This document shows, piece by piece, positions 7,054 to 15,603 of a stretch of 64,000 nucleotides of DNA (positions within the stretch are counted from its first letter, which is position 1; each line of letters opens with the position of its first letter). The notes beneath the pieces are model-generated. The model ran no database searches. It was not told the DNA's origin and saw only the letters and a program-made list of their open reading frames with translations. Source of the DNA: Nocardioides okcheonensis (GTDB lineage Bacteria > Actinomycetota > Actinomycetes > Propionibacteriales > Nocardioidaceae); assembly GCF_020991065.1 (NCBI RefSeq), contig NZ_CP087710.1, forward strand, positions 620,001 to 684,000, read 5' to 3'. Position numbers and translations under genes: made by a program.

Positions 7054-9372
7054 TCAGCAGCATCTGTTCGCAGCCGGGCTATCAGGTGTCACTGTCGGGG
7101 TGCGGCAGGCCCGAGCTGCCTGAAGGGAATCGAGGTGCCGCCGCAAGGCGGCACCGGTTCTTGTTTCCGTCTGGCAGATGCCCCTGGAGGGACCGGCGTA
7201 CTGGAGTCGGCCGCCGTCGTGACCTCCATCCGGACCAAGGTCGATGACGTAGTCGGCGGCCGCGATCAGTGAGAGGTCGTGCTCGATCGTGATGACGGTG
7301 CGCCCTGAGTCGACGATGTGGTGCAGGAGGTCGATCAGGTTGTGTACGTCGCTCATGTGAAGTCCGGTAGTCGGTTCGTCCAGGACCACAATGGGCGCGG
7401 TGCTCGTCAGCTCGCGGGCAAGCTTGAGCCGCTGGCGCTCACCTCCCGAAAGGGTTGTGAGGTTCTGCCCCAGCCGGAGATAGCCAAGTCCGACCTGCTT
7501 TGCCTTGAGCAACGTTGCTACCAGCCGTGGTATGTCGAAGAACGCTGCCGCTTCGTTGAAGGTCATCTCAAAGACATCGGCGATCGAGGCGTCCCGCACC
7601 GTGTACTTCTCGGTCGCCGCCCGGAACCTTCTACCGTCACACGTCTCGCAGATCAGTTGCACGGGGTCGGTGAACCCGGCGTCGAGGAACACGACGCCTG
7701 TGCCGTCGCAGTGTCGGCATCCCCCATCGGAGTTGGGGGAGAACAGTGCCGCGGGCTGCCCCGTCTCGCGGGAATACACGGCACGAATGTCGTCGAGTAT
7801 CCCGGTCCACGACGCCGGCGTTGAGCGCCGGGAACCGTTGATCGGCGCTTGATCGATGAAGACCGCGTCGCCGGCGACAGCTCCCAGGTGCCCGTGGATC
7901 AGGCTCGACTTCCCGGACCCAGCGACCCCCGTGACCGCGGTCAGCACTCCGAGAGGGATGTCGACGCTGACGTCTTGGAGGTTGTGCGAGCTTGCGTGAC
8001 GGATAGCGACCCAACCCGTGGGGCGGCGCGACTCACGGCGCGCTTCATCCTGGGCTCGTAGCGCGGATCCTGTGGGCGTATCTGCCGTGAGCAGCTCGTC
8101 ATAGGTACCGTCGAAGATGAGATGGCCGCCTTGCGCACCCGCCGCTGGGCCGATCTCGACGATGCGGTCGGCGAGCTTCATCACCTCCGGATTGTGCTCG
8201 ACGACCAGGACGGTGTTGCCTTTGTCGCGCAGGGCAACGAGCATCTTGTTGAGGCGCGCCACGTCGCTGGCGTGAAGCCCTGTGGTTGGTTCGTCGAAGA
8301 TGTAGAGGAGGTCGTTCAGGGCGCTTCCCAGATGCCGCACCATCTTGATGCGCTGCCCCTCTCCCCCAGACAGCGTCGACGTCTCACGGCTCAGCGACAG
8401 GTAACCGATACCGAGGTCAACCACCCGTTCGAGTCGGGCGATGATGTCTTTGACAGCGGCGTCGTGCGGCCCCAGCCGCCAGCCACGTATGATCTCAGCC
8501 ACGTCGCTGATCTGAAGGTCATACAAGCCGGGAAGCGTTTGGTCCTCGATGACGGCGGAGCGGGCGTCGGCGTTGAGGCGGGTTCCTGCGCATTCACTGC
8601 ACGGCCCGACCGTGACCACGTCTTCGTAGGCCCTTTTGGCCTGGCCTTTGAGGCTGCCCGGATCTTTCGCCAATTGCACTCGGCGGAATCGGTCGAGAAC
8701 GCCCTCGTAGTCGTCAGGGATGGGACTGCGGCGACTACTGTTCGCCTGGGGTCCGCGCAGAAGCAGGTCGAGCTCACGAGTCGAGTACTGATCGAGGGGA
8801 ACATCGACGTCGAACAGGCCACTGTCGAGGTAGGCGCGTAGCGCTTTGGTGCCGCGACGGTAGTCCGGGTGGCGAAACGGGCCTTCCCTCAGCGAACGGC
8901 TCTCGTCGACGAAGGCGTCGACGTCGATGACGTTCTCCTTGCCTAGACCGTGACAACGGGGACACATTCCGGCGGGGTCGTTGAAGGAGAAGGCGCTCGG
9001 GCTTCCCAGCGTCGGCGTGGCGGCTCGCGCATAGAGAAGGCGCAGCCAGTCCCCGATGTCGGTGACCGTGCCGACTGTCGACCGCGGGCCGCCGCGGAGC
9101 CGTCGCTGGTCGATGACGATGGCTGCCGAGAGGTTCTCGATTGCGTCCGCGTCTGGTCGGCCATAGGACGGCAGATAGGTCTGGGCGTACGAGGTGTAGG
9201 TGGAGTTGATCTGCCGTTGGGCTTCGGCTGCGATCGTGTCAAACACGACCGATGACTTGCCGGAACCAGATACGCCTACGACGACGATCAAGCTTCGCTT
9301 ATCGAGATCGAGGTCGATGTTCTGCAGGTTGTTCTGTCGCAGACCGCGCAGATGGATGGTGTCGAGTGCCAC
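7054..9372 (-). CDS. UvrA-like ABC-class ATPase (DrrC-type resistance protein)
   Basis: This 772-residue UvrA paralogue has two ATP sites. The first has GVSGSGKSS at about 33-41, LSGGEGQR and IFDEPTTGLH. The second has GVAGSGKSS, LSGGERQR and VLDEPTTGLH. Several zinc-binding CxxC pairs are present (CPRCHG, CSECAG, CRHCDG, CETCDG). It is about 170 residues shorter than housekeeping UvrA, as in the DrrC proteins that free DNA from intercalating drugs. It lies 84 bases after an ABC ATPase/permease pair in the same direction, which supports a role in drug resistance. The GTG at 9372 follows AAGGAAAAGGC. An ATG at 9399 lacks a ribosome binding site. Confidence 0.88.
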   Translation of the reverse strand: MALDTIHLRGLRQNNLQNIDLDLDKRSLIVVVGVSGSGKSSVVFDTIAAEAQRQINSTYTSYAQTYLPSYGRPDADAIENLSAAIVIDQRRLRGGPRSTVGTVTDIGDWLRLLYARAATPTLGSPSAFSFNDPAGMCPRCHGLGKENVIDVDAFVDESRSLREGPFRHPDYRRGTKALRAYLDSGLFDVDVPLDQYSTRELDLLLRGPQANSSRRSPIPDDYEGVLDRFRRVQLAKDPGSLKGQAKRAYEDVVTVGPCSECAGTRLNADARSAVIEDQTLPGLYDLQISDVAEIIRGWRLGPHDAAVKDIIARLERVVDLGIGYLSLSRETSTLSGGEGQRIKMVRHLGSALNDLLYIFDEPTTGLHASDVARLNKMLVALRDKGNTVLVVEHNPEVMKLADRIVEIGPAAGAQGGHLIFDGTYDELLTADTPTGSALRAQDEARRESRRPTGWVAIRHASSHNLQDVSVDIPLGVLTAVTGVAGSGKSSLIHGHLGAVAGDAVFIDQAPINGSRRSTPASWTGILDDIRAVYSRETGQPAALFSPNSDGGCRHCDGTGVVFLDAGFTDPVQLICETCDGRRFRAATEKYTVRDASIADVFEMTFNEAAAFFDIPRLVATLLKAKQVGLGYLRLGQNLTTLSGGERQRLKLARELTSTAPIVVLDEPTTGLHMSDVHNLIDLLHHIVDSGRTVITIEHDLSLIAAADYVIDLGPDGGHDGGRLQYAGPSRGICQTETRTGAALRRHLDSLQAARACRTPTVTPDSPAANRCC

Positions 9373-9456
9373 GCCTTTTCCTTCTGGTTTTGATGACATT
9401 GGCCAAGGGGGCTTCGCGGGCCGTGGACCGATGGCCCGCGAAGCCCATGGCCCGTC

Positions 9457-10275
9457 TCAGCGGTAACGGAACGCTCGGGCCGCTGCGGGGACGAACAGCA
9501 GCATGAGAACGCCCGGCCATGCCACAGCGAGCAGCGCCGAGACGTCAGCGGACAGTGCTTGGCCGGACCACGTGGCGGTGCCTGCCAAGTCGCGCAGAGT
9601 CGTTGCGGTAGCTGAGATCGGATTGAGCTCGGCCACCCAGCGAAGCACGCGAGGCATCGTGGCGGGGTCCACGAAGACACTCGACAACATGGCGATGGGC
9701 CACACGAGGATTTGGACGAAAGCCACCGACTCGACCGAGGTTGAGCGCTGTCCGATGGTCAGGCCTATCCACAGCAAGGAGAATCGCAGCAACGTGAGTA
9801 GTGCCACTGCGGCGAGGGCCCCGCCAAGACCGAAACCAGGGCGCCACCCGATCGCGAGACCGAACAACACCATGACCCCAAGCCCCACCGCGGACCCCAA
9901 CATGTCGGCCAAACAACGTGCCAGAGGGACTGCGGCGGCACTGATAGGCATCGAACGGAACCGGTCGTTCAATCCCTTGGCGGCGTCGGCAGCAGTTGCA
10001 AGCGTGGTCGTCTCGAGGCCGAACAGCATCGTCACAGCAAGCATGCCCGGCATCACGAAGTCGACGTACGACTCTCCGGCCGGCAGCTCCATCGCTCCCC
10101 CGAGGAGTCCGATGAAGAGCAATGTCACGAAGATCGGGAACACCCAGGCGATCACGACTGCGGCCTTGTTCGTCCTCCATCCCGCCAGGATGCGGCCGGC
10201 CAGGATGAGCGACGCGGGCAAGGTGGCGACGGTCGCGAGCGGGTGAGCGGTGTGGGGGTCATGGATAGTTGTCAT
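9457..10275 (-). CDS. ABC-2 type transporter permease (DrrB-like)
   Basis: This 272-residue integral membrane protein has about six hydrophobic segments. The first follows WRTNKAAVVIAWVFP and the last ends near the C-terminus (WPGVLMLLFVPAAARAF). The order and spacing are typical of ABC-2 permeases that export drugs or polyketides. A 4-base ATGA overlap with the ATPase gene shows that the two are one transporter. The substrate is unknown. The UvrA-like gene downstream suggests a DNA-binding drug. Confidence 0.9.
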   Translation of the reverse strand: MTTIHDPHTAHPLATVATLPASLILAGRILAGWRTNKAAVVIAWVFPIFVTLLFIGLLGGAMELPAGESYVDFVMPGMLAVTMLFGLETTTLATAADAAKGLNDRFRSMPISAAAVPLARCLADMLGSAVGLGVMVLFGLAIGWRPGFGLGGALAAVALLTLLRFSLLWIGLTIGQRSTSVESVAFVQILVWPIAMLSSVFVDPATMPRVLRWVAELNPISATATTLRDLAGTATWSGQALSADVSALLAVAWPGVLMLLFVPAAARAFRYR

Positions 10276-11351
10276 CGAGTCTTCTTCTCGCTTTCGGCAA
10301 ACCCTTGGGCGCTGCCCTTGGGGGCATGAATCTCACGAGCCGTTCCGTGCGCGGTGGCTGCCGACGTCTCCTCGCCGGGCGGACTCGCCCCGTCGGCCTT
10401 GGTGAGCCCGTCTGCGTTCGACGAAGCGGAGATCGTCAGGAACACGTCTTCGAGCGTGGGTCTGCGCAACGCGATCTCGGCAGGCCGTACGCCGCGCGCC
10501 TGGAGCGCCTGCGCACTGTCCGCCAGAGCAGTTGGGCGCCTGGCCGATGCGGTCAACGTCAGCGGGGAGGTGAGGCGTGCTTCCGGGTCCACGTCACGCA
10601 AGGCTTGCAAGGCATCTTCTGTCTGGTCCGGGCGGTCGACGCGCACCCAGATGGCCGCCTCGCCCACGCGGTCCTTGAGTTCGCGTGGCGTTCCCGCAGC
10701 AACCGCTCGACCCTCGGAAAGGACGATGACCTTGTCAGCCAGTTCGTCGGCCTCCTCGAGATATTGCGTGGTGAGCAGCAACGTCGTGCCCTCTGCGACC
10801 AGGCCCCGCAATGCTGCCCACAAGTCACGGCGAGCGGCAGGGTCAAGGCCTGTCGTAGGTTCGTCGACGAACAACACCTCGGGGCGGATCACCAAGCTGG
10901 CAGCCAGGTCCAGGCGACGGCGCATACCTCCGGAGAACTGGGACACGACGCGTTCTGCGTCGTTGCTCAGGCCGAACTCGTCCAGGAGCTCCGCTGCGCG
11001 GGTCTCGGCAGCGAAGCGACTGAGCCCACGCAAGCGACCGAACAGGACCAGGTTCCTGGTCGCGCTCAGCTGCTCGTCGACGGCGGCTGCCTGGCCGACC
11101 AAGCCCACTCGCGCCCGGACCTCGTTGCCCTCACGGGAGACGTCATAGCCAGCCACGAACGCCTCGCCGCTGTCGAACGTCGCCAAGGTGGTCAGCCCCC
11201 TGACCAGGGTCGTCTTCCCTGCGCCGTTGTGACCCAACACCGCTAGGACCTGACCGGCCTCCACCTGGAAGCTCAGGCCATGAAGACCCACCTCCCGCCC
11301 TTCGACCTCGAACTTCCTTGCCACGTCGCGGGCCTCGATCGCGTTCCGCAT
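10272..11351 (-). CDS. ABC transporter ATP-binding protein (DrrA-like)
   Basis: This 359-residue ATPase energises the adjacent permease. Walker A is GHNGAGKTT (about 40-48), the signature is FSGGMRRRLDLA, Walker B is EVLFVDEPTTGLD, and the switch region is LLLTTQYLEEADELAD. The C-terminal extension after about residue 240 matches the drug-resistance DrrA/DrrD subfamily. The ATG at 11351 is chosen because GAGAGGAG lies 5-12 bases upstream. Expression is probably controlled by the divergent TetR gene, since the shared spacer contains a dyad. Confidence 0.92.
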   Translation of the reverse strand: MRNAIEARDVARKFEVEGREVGLHGLSFQVEAGQVLAVLGHNGAGKTTLVRGLTTLATFDSGEAFVAGYDVSREGNEVRARVGLVGQAAAVDEQLSATRNLVLFGRLRGLSRFAAETRAAELLDEFGLSNDAERVVSQFSGGMRRRLDLAASLVIRPEVLFVDEPTTGLDPAARRDLWAALRGLVAEGTTLLLTTQYLEEADELADKVIVLSEGRAVAAGTPRELKDRVGEAAIWVRVDRPDQTEDALQALRDVDPEARLTSPLTLTASARRPTALADSAQALQARGVRPAEIALRRPTLEDVFLTISASSNADGLTKADGASPPGEETSAATAHGTAREIHAPKGSAQGFAESEKKTR

Positions 11352-11366
11352 CCGACTCCTCTCGTA

Positions 11367-11390
11367 TGACGTACGGTACAGTGTACGACA
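11367..11390. promoter_or_regulatory. Probable TetR operator between the ABC operon and the regulator
   Basis: The inverted half sites TGACGTAC and GTACGACA (7 of 8 paired) lie 8 bases apart, and a perfect inner palindrome GTACA-G-TGTAC occupies 11376-11386. The site sits in the 80-bp spacer between divergent genes, where a TetR repressor of the ABC operon would bind. Confidence 0.55.
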
Positions 11391-11431
11391 ACGAGCGGTA
11401 GGGTGCGTTTGTTCCCGACGAAAGGACCGAA

Positions 11432-12190
11432 GTGGAGCGCACGGGCTTTGGTGATCCGGCGCGGCTCCTGCCGCTGCTGTGGCAGCCGAGTACGCGCGTG
11501 GGGCGCACCGGACTGACGGTCGAGGGAATCGTCGAGGGTGCCGTCGCCCTGGTCCGCGAGGGCGGACTGGCCGATCTGTCCATGAGGAAGCTGGCCGACC
11601 GCCTCGGCGTGGGAACCATGACGCTCTACGCCCATATCCCGGGCCGGGCCGAACTCCTCGACCTGATGGTCGACAACGCACACGCAGCAACCGCCGACTC
11701 CTACGCGGCGCACACCACCTCCTCGTGGCGAGAGGGAATTACGACGATCGCCGAGACGAACTGGCACCTGTTCGAGACGCACCCGTGGCTCCTGGACGTC
11801 GACGTCAGCCGGCCACCCCTCGGCCCGGGAACCACCGAGAAGTACGAGATTGAGCTGAGGCTGCTCTCGAGTCTGAAGGTCGGCGAGGTCACGATGGACA
11901 CCACCCTCGCGCTCGTGCTGGAACATGTCCGCAGCACCGCACGGCAAGCACTGGTTGGCCAGCGTGAGCCGCATGAGTCAGAAGCGAGATGGTGGGCAAC
12001 CGCCGGCCCACTCCTCAACGCCTACATGAATTCTGAACACTATCCGTACGCCACACGCGTCGGACAGGCCGTCGGAGAGGCGCACGGAGCCGCTTCGGAT
12101 GCTCGCCACGCCTACGAGTTCGGATTGGACATCATCACAGCCGGGCTCGACGCCCTGTCATCCGACGCTACCGAGAACACAGAGACGTGA
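11432..12190 (+). CDS. TetR-family transcriptional regulator (TetR_C-type)
   Basis: This 252-residue regulator has an N-terminal helix-turn-helix at about residues 30-75 (LSMRKLADRLGVGTMTLYAHI), preceded by GLTVEGIVEGAVALV. The C-terminal ligand domain resembles that of TetR_C_1 members. The GTG at 11432 follows AAAGGA. It is divergent from the ABC/UvrA-like operon and shares a palindromic spacer with it, so it most likely represses drug export until a ligand binds. Its stop overlaps the next gene, which links that membrane protein to the same response. Confidence 0.9.
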   Translation: MERTGFGDPARLLPLLWQPSTRVGRTGLTVEGIVEGAVALVREGGLADLSMRKLADRLGVGTMTLYAHIPGRAELLDLMVDNAHAATADSYAAHTTSSWREGITTIAETNWHLFETHPWLLDVDVSRPPLGPGTTEKYEIELRLLSSLKVGEVTMDTTLALVLEHVRSTARQALVGQREPHESEARWWATAGPLLNAYMNSEHYPYATRVGQAVGEAHGAASDARHAYEFGLDIITAGLDALSSDATENTET

Positions 12191-12873
12191 TGGCCCACCA
12201 AGGCGACGTCGGATTCGGTTCTCGTCATGACGAGATAGGGCGTGCGCCCAACAGCACGCACTCCCCGTGGTCCCTGCTGATCAGCATCGCCGCGCCCCTG
12301 GTCATCTATTACGGCCCCCGCGTGCTCGGCTACGGGCCTACGACTGCATTGATCCTCGGAGCGGGACTCGCGACATGCAGGCTCATCTTCACGGCGTTGC
12401 TTCAGCGGAGGGTCGAGAAGCTGTCCGCAGTCGCAGTGCTTCTGATCGTGGTCGGAACTGCGGTCGGGCTGGTCGATGCCGACCCCCGCCTCGTGATGGC
12501 ACGTGGAAGCTGGGTGACTGCCTTCGGAGGACTCTGGCTGCTGGGCTCCTTGCTCGCTTCGCGGCCCGCGGTGCTCACGGCCACGCTCCCGTTCATGGCA
12601 CCTGCCCAGGTCGAGGAGTGGGAAAGACTGTGGGAGGAAGACCCCCCGTTCCGAGAGCTCATCAAGCGAATGACCGTCGCGTTCGGCGCAGCTTTTCTCC
12701 TCGACGCAGTGGCGCGAGTCATCTTCGCCTTCACGTTGCCACTAGACGTGGTTCCGCTACTGAGCAGCCTCATGCTCGTCGCGATGCTGGCGGGAGTGGT
12801 GCTTACCGGGCGACGGATCGCCCGCCCGACGCGGACGCCTGAAGCCGCTGCCCCGCCGCGTGGGAGTCTGTGA
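12187..12873 (+). CDS. VC0807-like integral membrane protein
   Basis: This 228-residue protein has about six predicted membrane helices: LLISIAAPLVIYY, LILGAGLATCRLIF, AVAVLLIVVGTAVGL, WVTAFGGLWLLGSLLA, a helix after IKRMTVAFGAAFL, and LLSSLMLVAMLAGVVL. The pattern resembles VC0807-type proteins, whose function is unknown. The start overlaps the TetR stop (GTGATG), so GTG at 12187 or ATG at 12190 can serve. Co-transcription with the regulator suggests a part in the same drug response, as an inference only. Confidence 0.75.
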   Translation: MMAHQGDVGFGSRHDEIGRAPNSTHSPWSLLISIAAPLVIYYGPRVLGYGPTTALILGAGLATCRLIFTALLQRRVEKLSAVAVLLIVVGTAVGLVDADPRLVMARGSWVTAFGGLWLLGSLLASRPAVLTATLPFMAPAQVEEWERLWEEDPPFRELIKRMTVAFGAAFLLDAVARVIFAFTLPLDVVPLLSSLMLVAMLAGVVLTGRRIARPTRTPEAAAPPRGSL

Positions 12874-13161
12874 TGGCGCGCTGGCAGGCCCGTTCGGTTG
12901 TGAACCGGCTCGCCACGGGCGGTTGTGCCAGATCTCGAGATGGCCAACCGTCACCTCGCGCCCCCGAAACAGGTCCTCCAGCCCCTCCGGCCAAGCGGCT
13001 CGATCCACCGCGGTGACCCGGAACACTTGAACTCGTCACGTCATTGCAGGTTCCACCGATCGCGCTCGCTTGCCGGCACACCGTGGTGAATCTTCTCTTC
13101 TCACTCGAGGGTCTAGGTCGGCGTAGCGCGTCGCTACGGAGTTTGGGGTCGAGGCTTCGAT

Positions 13162-14071
13162 ATGCCTGACGCTACCTTCGCGATCCGTGATCTCACGACG
13201 TTCTGCCGTCTTGACGAGCTTGGCTTGGTCGCGACCGGCCAGCGGCTCGAGCCGGGCGGGCGGTGCTGGCATGCCGGGTCGTTGAGCCCGACCAGTGGTG
13301 TCACGAGTGTGGCTGCCAGGGCCGCGCCCCCGGGGGGGCGATGGCTGCCGGCTCGCGCGCGAGCGGCTGGGCTGGCGACTGACCGTGCTGGAGGTCGTGG
13401 TGCGTCGCTACCGGTGCGCCGGCTGCAGGCGGGTATGGCGCCAAGACACCACCGCTGCCGCTGAGCCGGGGGCCAAGCTCTCCCGGCGTGGCCTGCGGTG
13501 GGCGCTGGAGGGTCTGGTGGTGCAACCCCTGTCTGTCGCCCGGGTCACTGAGGGGCTCGCGGTCGCATAGGACACCGTCAACGACGACGTCCTGGCCGAG
13601 GGCCGCCGGAGGCTGATCGGTGACCCTGCCCGGTTCAACGGGGTCACCGCGATCGGGGTCGATGAACACGTGTGGCGCCACACCCGGCGAGGCGACCGCT
13701 ACGTCACCGTGATCATCGACCTGACCGGCATCCGCGACGGCACCGGCACCGCTCGGCTGCTCGACATGGTCCACGGACGCTCGAAGTCAGCGTTCAAGAC
13801 CTGGCTAACCCAGCGCCCGCAGACCTGGCGCGACGCCGTGGAGGTCGTCGCGATGGACGGCTTCACCGGGTCTAAGACCGCCACCACCGAGGAACTGCCC
13901 GACGCGGTCGCTGCGATGGACCCCTTCCACGTCGTCCCGCTGGCCGCGAGGCGCTGGATGTGTTTCGGCGTCGAGTCCAGCAAGCCGCGTTCGGGCACCG
14001 CGGCCCGCCGCGGCGACCCGCTCTTCGCCGCGCGGCGCACGGACTTGAGCTGGCCGCTGGTGCATTGCTGA
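13162..14071 (+). pseudogene. ISL3-family transposase remnant
   Basis: Pieces of an ISL3-type transposase are spread over three frames. They include a zinc-ribbon piece CHECGCQG (near 13305), the RYRCAGCRRVW segment, GVDEHVWRHT with the first catalytic Asp, and VVAMDGFTGSK with the second. There is a frame break near 13320 in a C/G homopolymer, an amber codon at 13568-13570 where Trp is usual, another frame change near 13950, and truncation at about 14070. Terminal inverted repeats were not found. It is a dead insertion sequence, and it marks this interval as a past integration hotspot. Confidence 0.85.
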
Positions 14072-14076
14072 CCGTG

Positions 14077-14496
14077 TCAGAGGCGTAACCGCCGGATCGC
14101 TGCAATGCTGATCGGCGCCAGCGTGAGGTGGCAGATCGCGAGGGCGATGGTGCTGATGACGTCAAGGTCTACCGGGATCGTCATAATCCCGATAGTGGCG
14201 ATGGCCAGCACCGGTGCGACCACGATCGCGGCTCGCGCGATCCATGGCAGGCGCGGGACAAGAAGCGCAACGATGCTCAGTCCGAGCCCTAGGGGGACCG
14301 CGGAGAAGCCGGCTACCGTGATTGCGTCGACCTGGGCGCTGCTGTTGCCCTGGGTGAAGGCGAATTCACCGCCCGCGATCCGGCCGAGGGTGTAGACAAG
14401 GAGGTTGAGGGCGACAGCAGCAGCTACCGCGGCGAGGACCACGACGCCACGCGATCGGATCCCGGCCCGCGTGCTAGGCGATTCGAGGGCGGTCAT
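14077..14496 (-). CDS. Small four-helix membrane protein (DUF6069-like)
   Basis: This 139-residue protein has four hydrophobic helices (VVVLAAVAAAVALNLLVY, ITVAGFSAVPLGLGLSIVAL, IARAAIVVAPVLAIATIGIM, STIALAICHLTLAPISIAAI). It resembles DUF6069 membrane proteins of actinobacteria, whose function is unknown. The ATG at 14496 follows GAGGAG and overlaps the stop of the SRPBCC gene. It is the third gene of an ArsR-SRPBCC-membrane protein operon. Confidence 0.75.
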   Translation of the reverse strand: MTALESPSTRAGIRSRGVVVLAAVAAAVALNLLVYTLGRIAGGEFAFTQGNSSAQVDAITVAGFSAVPLGLGLSIVALLVPRLPWIARAAIVVAPVLAIATIGIMTIPVDLDVISTIALAICHLTLAPISIAAIRRLRL

Positions 14497-14975
14497 CGGA
14501 TGCTCCTCGGCTTGTTGCCCCCGAGGTAGGCAGCGAGCCGGTCCAGGGCGCCGATCCACACCTCACTGGCGAAGAAGTCGCGGACCTCTGGGGCAGGGAA
14601 GCCAGTCTGGTGGACCGACATCAGCGTCGCGTCGCCGTCGGCCTCGAAGGTGACGGTGATGCGGGTCGTCATCGTCTGTCCGTCCGGGGAGGTCCCGACG
14701 GATTCGGTGACCAGGCGGTGCGGTCGGTCGATCTCCAGGAACGTCTGGGTCTCGCGGAAGAGCATGTCCACGCTGGGACCCCACACGGCGGTCTGTTGGC
14801 CGCCCACACGAAGGTCGACCTTGATCTCGACGATGCCCGGTTCTTCGTCAAGGATCGAGAACCAAATCTTCTGCTTCTCCGCGTCGGTGTAGGCGTCGAA
14901 CACCTCTTCCGGGGAGGCCGGCAGGCGTCGCGAGGTGCGCAGCTCGACATCGTTGGCAGTGTGTGGGTCGGTCAT
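14493..14975 (-). CDS. SRPBCC/AHSA1-family domain protein
   Basis: This 160-residue START-like ligand-binding fold of the AHSA1 type has VFDAYTDAEKQKIWF near the N-terminus, the strand-rich middle, and FFASEVWIGALDRLAAYL as the C-terminal helix. Such proteins bind hydrophobic ligands and are very often encoded beside an ArsR regulator, as here. It overlaps both neighbours by ATGA, so three proteins are made from one coupled message. The ligand is unknown. Confidence 0.88.
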   Translation of the reverse strand: MTDPHTANDVELRTSRRLPASPEEVFDAYTDAEKQKIWFSILDEEPGIVEIKVDLRVGGQQTAVWGPSVDMLFRETQTFLEIDRPHRLVTESVGTSPDGQTMTTRITVTFEADGDATLMSVHQTGFPAPEVRDFFASEVWIGALDRLAAYLGGNKPRSIR

Positions 14976-15307
14976 CGTTCGGTTCCTTTCAGCAGGGTGA
15001 AGTAGGTGTCCAGACCGTCAAGTCGGCGCTCCCACAGACGCTGGTAGGAGGAGATCCACGACATCGCGTCGTCCAATCGCTCCGCGCCGAGCCGACAATG
15101 GCGCGAGCGCCCGATCTTCTCTGTGCTCACGAGCCCGGCTTCCTCGAGCACGTGGAGGTGCTTCTTGATGGCCGTGATCGAGACCCCGAAGGGCTCGGCC
15201 AGCTCCGTCACCGTCGCGGGGCCACGGCCCAGCGACTCCAACACCGCCCGGCGGGTGGGGTCCGAAAGCGCTTTAAACACTCGGTCGAGGTCCGCTTGTT
15301 GAACCAT
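14972..15307 (-). CDS. ArsR-family helix-turn-helix regulator
   Basis: This 111-residue regulator has the classic opening FKALSDPTRRAVLESL, the recognition helix VSITAIKKHLHVLEEAGLV, and the SRHCRLGAERLDDAMSWI wing and helix. No metal-binding Cys pair is seen, so it is of the AHSA1-linked group rather than a metal sensor. The ATG at 15307 (MVQQADL) is preferred because an operator-like palindrome lies just upstream. Starts further upstream (15337 or 15349) would put the operator inside the coding region. It probably represses its own three-gene operon. Confidence 0.88.
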   Translation of the reverse strand: MVQQADLDRVFKALSDPTRRAVLESLGRGPATVTELAEPFGVSITAIKKHLHVLEEAGLVSTEKIGRSRHCRLGAERLDDAMSWISSYQRLWERRLDGLDTYFTLLKGTER

Positions 15308-15322
15308 ATGGTGCAGCATCGC

Positions 15323-15346
15323 ACGTTGAACCATATGGGTCAACGT
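15323..15346. promoter_or_regulatory. Near-perfect palindromic operator of the ArsR operon
   Basis: A 24-bp dyad has arms ACGTTGA and TCAACGT around the core CCATATGG, with 22 of 24 positions paired. A second core with one arm (GTTGAACCATATGG) lies at 15298-15311, overlapping the chosen start codon. The pair suggests cooperative autorepression by the ArsR protein. Confidence 0.65.
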
Positions 15347-15410
15347 CACAGGCGCACATCCACGGTGGCGCCGACCGTGGTCGCAGGACGACAGGTCCCG
15401 AAGTGACCCG

Positions 15411-15450
15411 ATGCGGGATGGGCTCGCGGAGCGACCCGGTGCGGTGATCG
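15411..15450. repeat. Intergenic repeat unit GATGGGCTCGCGGAGCGACC
   Basis: The stretch is almost identical to one at about 18486-18520: both contain GGGCTCGCGGAGCGACCCGG followed by TGCGG. It lies between the ArsR operon and the LuxR-type gene, outside any coding sequence. Confidence 0.6.
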
Positions 15451-15603
15451 CGGGACTGGCAGGGGATGGCTGACGTGCTTTCCGCAGTTGCTCTCAATGC
15501 GGTGTTCCGTGCTTCAGCCCAGGGCAGGATGCGCAGACACGCTCCGCTGCTCCCAGTGTTGGACGGCGGTGACACGTGCCTGGTTCACGGAGGTGGGGCA
15601 TCG

